Shown in pieces: positions 61,991 through 64,000 of a stretch of 64,000 nt of DNA. A program made the translations under genes and the position numbers. Position 1 is the stretch's first letter, and the number at the start of each line of letters is the position of its first letter. Origin of the DNA: Acinetobacter portensis. Its GTDB lineage: Bacteria > Pseudomonadota > Gammaproteobacteria > Pseudomonadales > Moraxellaceae. The stretch spans positions 930,001 through 994,000 of the forward strand of contig NZ_CP096120.1 of assembly GCF_023158935.1 (NCBI RefSeq), given 5' to 3'. The notes beneath the pieces are model-generated. The model had not been told where the DNA came from and searched no databases. It saw only the letters and a list, made by a program, of their open reading frames with translations.

Positions 61991-63760
61991 GTGCAGTCAA
62001 ATGCTATTCCATATCAAATACGTGCAAAATTATTGCAACTAGAGCCAAGTTTGGATTCGGATTGGCATCTTACGGTTCTAGAAGTTCTTAAAGATGCAGA
62101 GCAACAATTATGTGAAGATATTGATAGTCAAATACTAAAGCCCAAGGAAATTCATTGGAATCGCCTTGCGAATACTTTTGAATATAAAGCAAATACAAGT
62201 TTAGCAATTTTAAGACATCGTCTTACGCATCCTAAAATGGGCGAGTTTGCTAAAACATTAAGCGAGTCATTAGAAAGTTTAAAAGAACTTAGTGATAGTT
62301 TAAAAATTGCAGATTATTTAGAAAATGCAATTGAGCAAATTAATCAAATACAAGTTGAAGAGGACTTTGTACTTCAACGTGAGAAAATTTTAATTCATCG
62401 TACATTTTTATTAAATGCTGCAAAAATTATTAGAAGAATAAAAATAGATGAACTTCAAGGTTTAAGAAATTTAACGGAAGAAGAAATTAAAGGTTTTATT
62501 GTAGAAGTCTATATTAAGCAGCAACTTCTTGATTATTGGTATAAACCCTTATTAAAGAAGGATTCTGAACTAAATAAACTGCCAATCTTTAGATATTTGA
62601 TTTTACGTGAACAAAAGGTTCGCCATTTTCATATTGTTAAAACGTCATCGTTTATTTATCTCGTTGCACCTGTCATGCATGTTGAAAATAACCCGTATTC
62701 AATTCGACGTTTTTTAATTGAGGAGCAGGGTGCACTTCCAGATCAAATTTTCTTAAATGCAATTGTGCTGGATTTATCGAAGTCTGAAGAAATTCAATAT
62801 ATTGAAAATTTAAAAAGCTTAATTAAGCGAATGGTGACTATTCAAAGTCAAATTCATTTAGATGTGATAGATGTTGTTCATCAACTAGAAGAAGTTTATG
62901 AAGATAAACTGATTCCTTTATTAATTGAACCTATTCAGTTTGTCGCAAAAAATGCAGATGTTGTTGCACAAATGCATTTAAAGAAATTTGAAAATGTATT
63001 AACAGGCGAGTTCTTTTCATTAATGCATGTGGCATCGAAAAAGCATTTATCTCATATAGAAGAATTTGATTATTTATATTTAAAAGGGCATCGATTACTT
63101 TCAGAATTATTGGCATATTACAGAGAGTTTAAGTCTCAACCATCATTAATATTTAATCATTATGTGCAAATGTTTGAATATAAATTATTTGCTTATGTGA
63201 AGTTACTTGAAAAACGCAAACAAGAATGTTTTGTTCCATTAAATGAAAATGATTGGAATTTTATGCATGAACGTTCAATGCAACCTATTCGTGCTTTGCA
63301 ATCTACAATAAGCCAGAACCTTGTAGATTATCGTGAACTTAGAATGTTTATTAATAAGTTTAAACGTGATCAAACAAAGCAGACATCGTTGTTAAAGCGC
63401 ATGATGAAGTCAGATCAGGCAGAAAATGATTTGCTTGATGCTCAAAAATCTTCTATTGAATTAAAGCGGAAGATTTTCATGAGTATTCTAGATATTCCTC
63501 GCTCTTATCCAAATGCGAGCGTATTTATTGAATTTGAAAGTATGCATAATTTTACCGATAAACAGCGACATTATGCATTTCCATGTGGTGACAATGGCTT
63601 AACACGGTTGCCAATTTTATTAAGTGTACCAGATACCTATACAGAGTTTGATGTAGAGGAGTTTAATGCGCTTATTCAATACGATTTAAATTTTTCGTCA
63701 TCCTCTAGAGCTGAAAAAATAGGTTTAGATGATCATTCACCTATTTCGTATAGCGTGTAA
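61991..63760 (+). CDS. Large conserved hypothetical protein
   Basis: This 589-residue protein is not recognised. It is mostly helical and charged, with no signal peptide or transmembrane segment. Segments include LEVLKDAEQQLCEDIDSQIL, a coiled-coil-prone stretch (FAKTLSESLESLKELSDSL), a strand-rich middle (HFHIVKTSSFIYLVAPVMHV) and a C-terminus (DKQRHYAFPCGDNGLTRLPI). The start is the GTG at 61991 preceded by AAGGGG. It follows an IS element by 89 bp. Confidence 0.7.
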   Translation: MQSNAIPYQIRAKLLQLEPSLDSDWHLTVLEVLKDAEQQLCEDIDSQILKPKEIHWNRLANTFEYKANTSLAILRHRLTHPKMGEFAKTLSESLESLKELSDSLKIADYLENAIEQINQIQVEEDFVLQREKILIHRTFLLNAAKIIRRIKIDELQGLRNLTEEEIKGFIVEVYIKQQLLDYWYKPLLKKDSELNKLPIFRYLILREQKVRHFHIVKTSSFIYLVAPVMHVENNPYSIRRFLIEEQGALPDQIFLNAIVLDLSKSEEIQYIENLKSLIKRMVTIQSQIHLDVIDVVHQLEEVYEDKLIPLLIEPIQFVAKNADVVAQMHLKKFENVLTGEFFSLMHVASKKHLSHIEEFDYLYLKGHRLLSELLAYYREFKSQPSLIFNHYVQMFEYKLFAYVKLLEKRKQECFVPLNENDWNFMHERSMQPIRALQSTISQNLVDYRELRMFINKFKRDQTKQTSLLKRMMKSDQAENDLLDAQKSSIELKRKIFMSILDIPRSYPNASVFIEFESMHNFTDKQRHYAFPCGDNGLTRLPILLSVPDTYTEFDVEEFNALIQYDLNFSSSSRAEKIGLDDHSPISYSV

Positions 63761-63803
63761 AGGTATTAATTGCATGTAATTTCATCAATTAAATGAATTA
63801 TTT

Positions 63804-63840
63804 AAAACCGCTAAATATACGATTTAGCGGTTTTATTTTT
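63804..63840 (+). terminator. Terminator of the large hypothetical gene
   Basis: The 13-bp stem AAAACCGCTAAAT / ATTTAGCGGTTTT has the loop ATACG and is followed by ATTTTTT. The remaining 160 bp to the window edge hold no gene I can support. Confidence 0.85.
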
Positions 63841-64000
63841 TAAATCATGAAAATAATTGCTACTATTTCATAAATTTATAATGAATATACAAGAAAATAG
63901 TACAGTCTTATTCAGCTTTTGATACAAAGTTGCCTTTAATTCCATTACAATTATGGGGTTTATATATTTATGATTCGCAATTAATTAGAGGACGTATCTG

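Noticed and set aside
1..64000. CRISPR arrays, tRNA or rRNA genes
   Set aside because: No regularly spaced repeats and no tRNA- or rRNA-like sequences were seen on either strand.

Overview
The window is a chromosomal segment of an AT-rich gammaproteobacterium, almost certainly Acinetobacter. Evidence: a pheA-hisC-tyrA::aroA operon with the TyrA-AroA fusion, a lone gspE, an mrcB-lpoP pair, a solitary Fur-boxed hemP, and an ISAba125-type IS30 element. Names come from reading motifs and protein similarity by eye; no searches were run.

Layout. 1-5.2 kb: 3' end of ahpF, a ferredoxin-TrhP pair, a MerR regulator divergent from a small CDF-type metal exporter, and a DUF2071 protein. 5.2-17 kb: fpr, trmO, a frameshifted outer-membrane porin, gspE, ygiW-qseB-qseC, hemP, a MutT-ThiE fusion, and the cell-wall pair mrcB-lpoP. 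17-30 kb: nadK, small conserved genes, an acyl-CoA dehydrogenase, the aromatic amino-acid operon, paiB-like and hydrolase genes, then yaaA, whose last codons were replaced by an ISAba125-like insertion. 30-38.5 kb: slyD, a PhzF-family gene, two tandem M16 metalloprotease genes (the first frameshifted), a DUF3144 gene and a conserved hypothetical gene.

The most interesting region is 38.6-43.2 kb. Two complete 28-bp XerCD (dif-type) sites in inverted orientation, 38685-38712 and 40146-40173, enclose a small cluster of four membrane-protein genes. The sites share the same XerC arm but have unrelated central hexamers. Exactly 5 bp outside the XerC arm of the second site lie two tandem 1482-bp IS1202/ISNCY-type elements; the first has a 5-bp target duplication (GTTTT). 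This looks like a dif module built into the chromosome, probably at or near the replication terminus, with IS elements that target the edge of XerC sites.

43.2-64 kb: a CYTH/CHAD protein, an Mpo1-like protein, thiE, hemL, a GlcG-like protein, an orphan aryl-carrier protein, rluA, rapA, an aspartate aminotransferase, a GGDEF protein, a macro-domain-like protein, uvrB, a lipocalin, rarD, an IS5/IS427-type element with a split transposase, and a large unknown protein.

Four genes (porin, first M16, last membrane gene of the dif module, IS5-type transposase) are broken or split at mononucleotide runs. This could be phase variation, decay, programmed slippage, or sequencing error.
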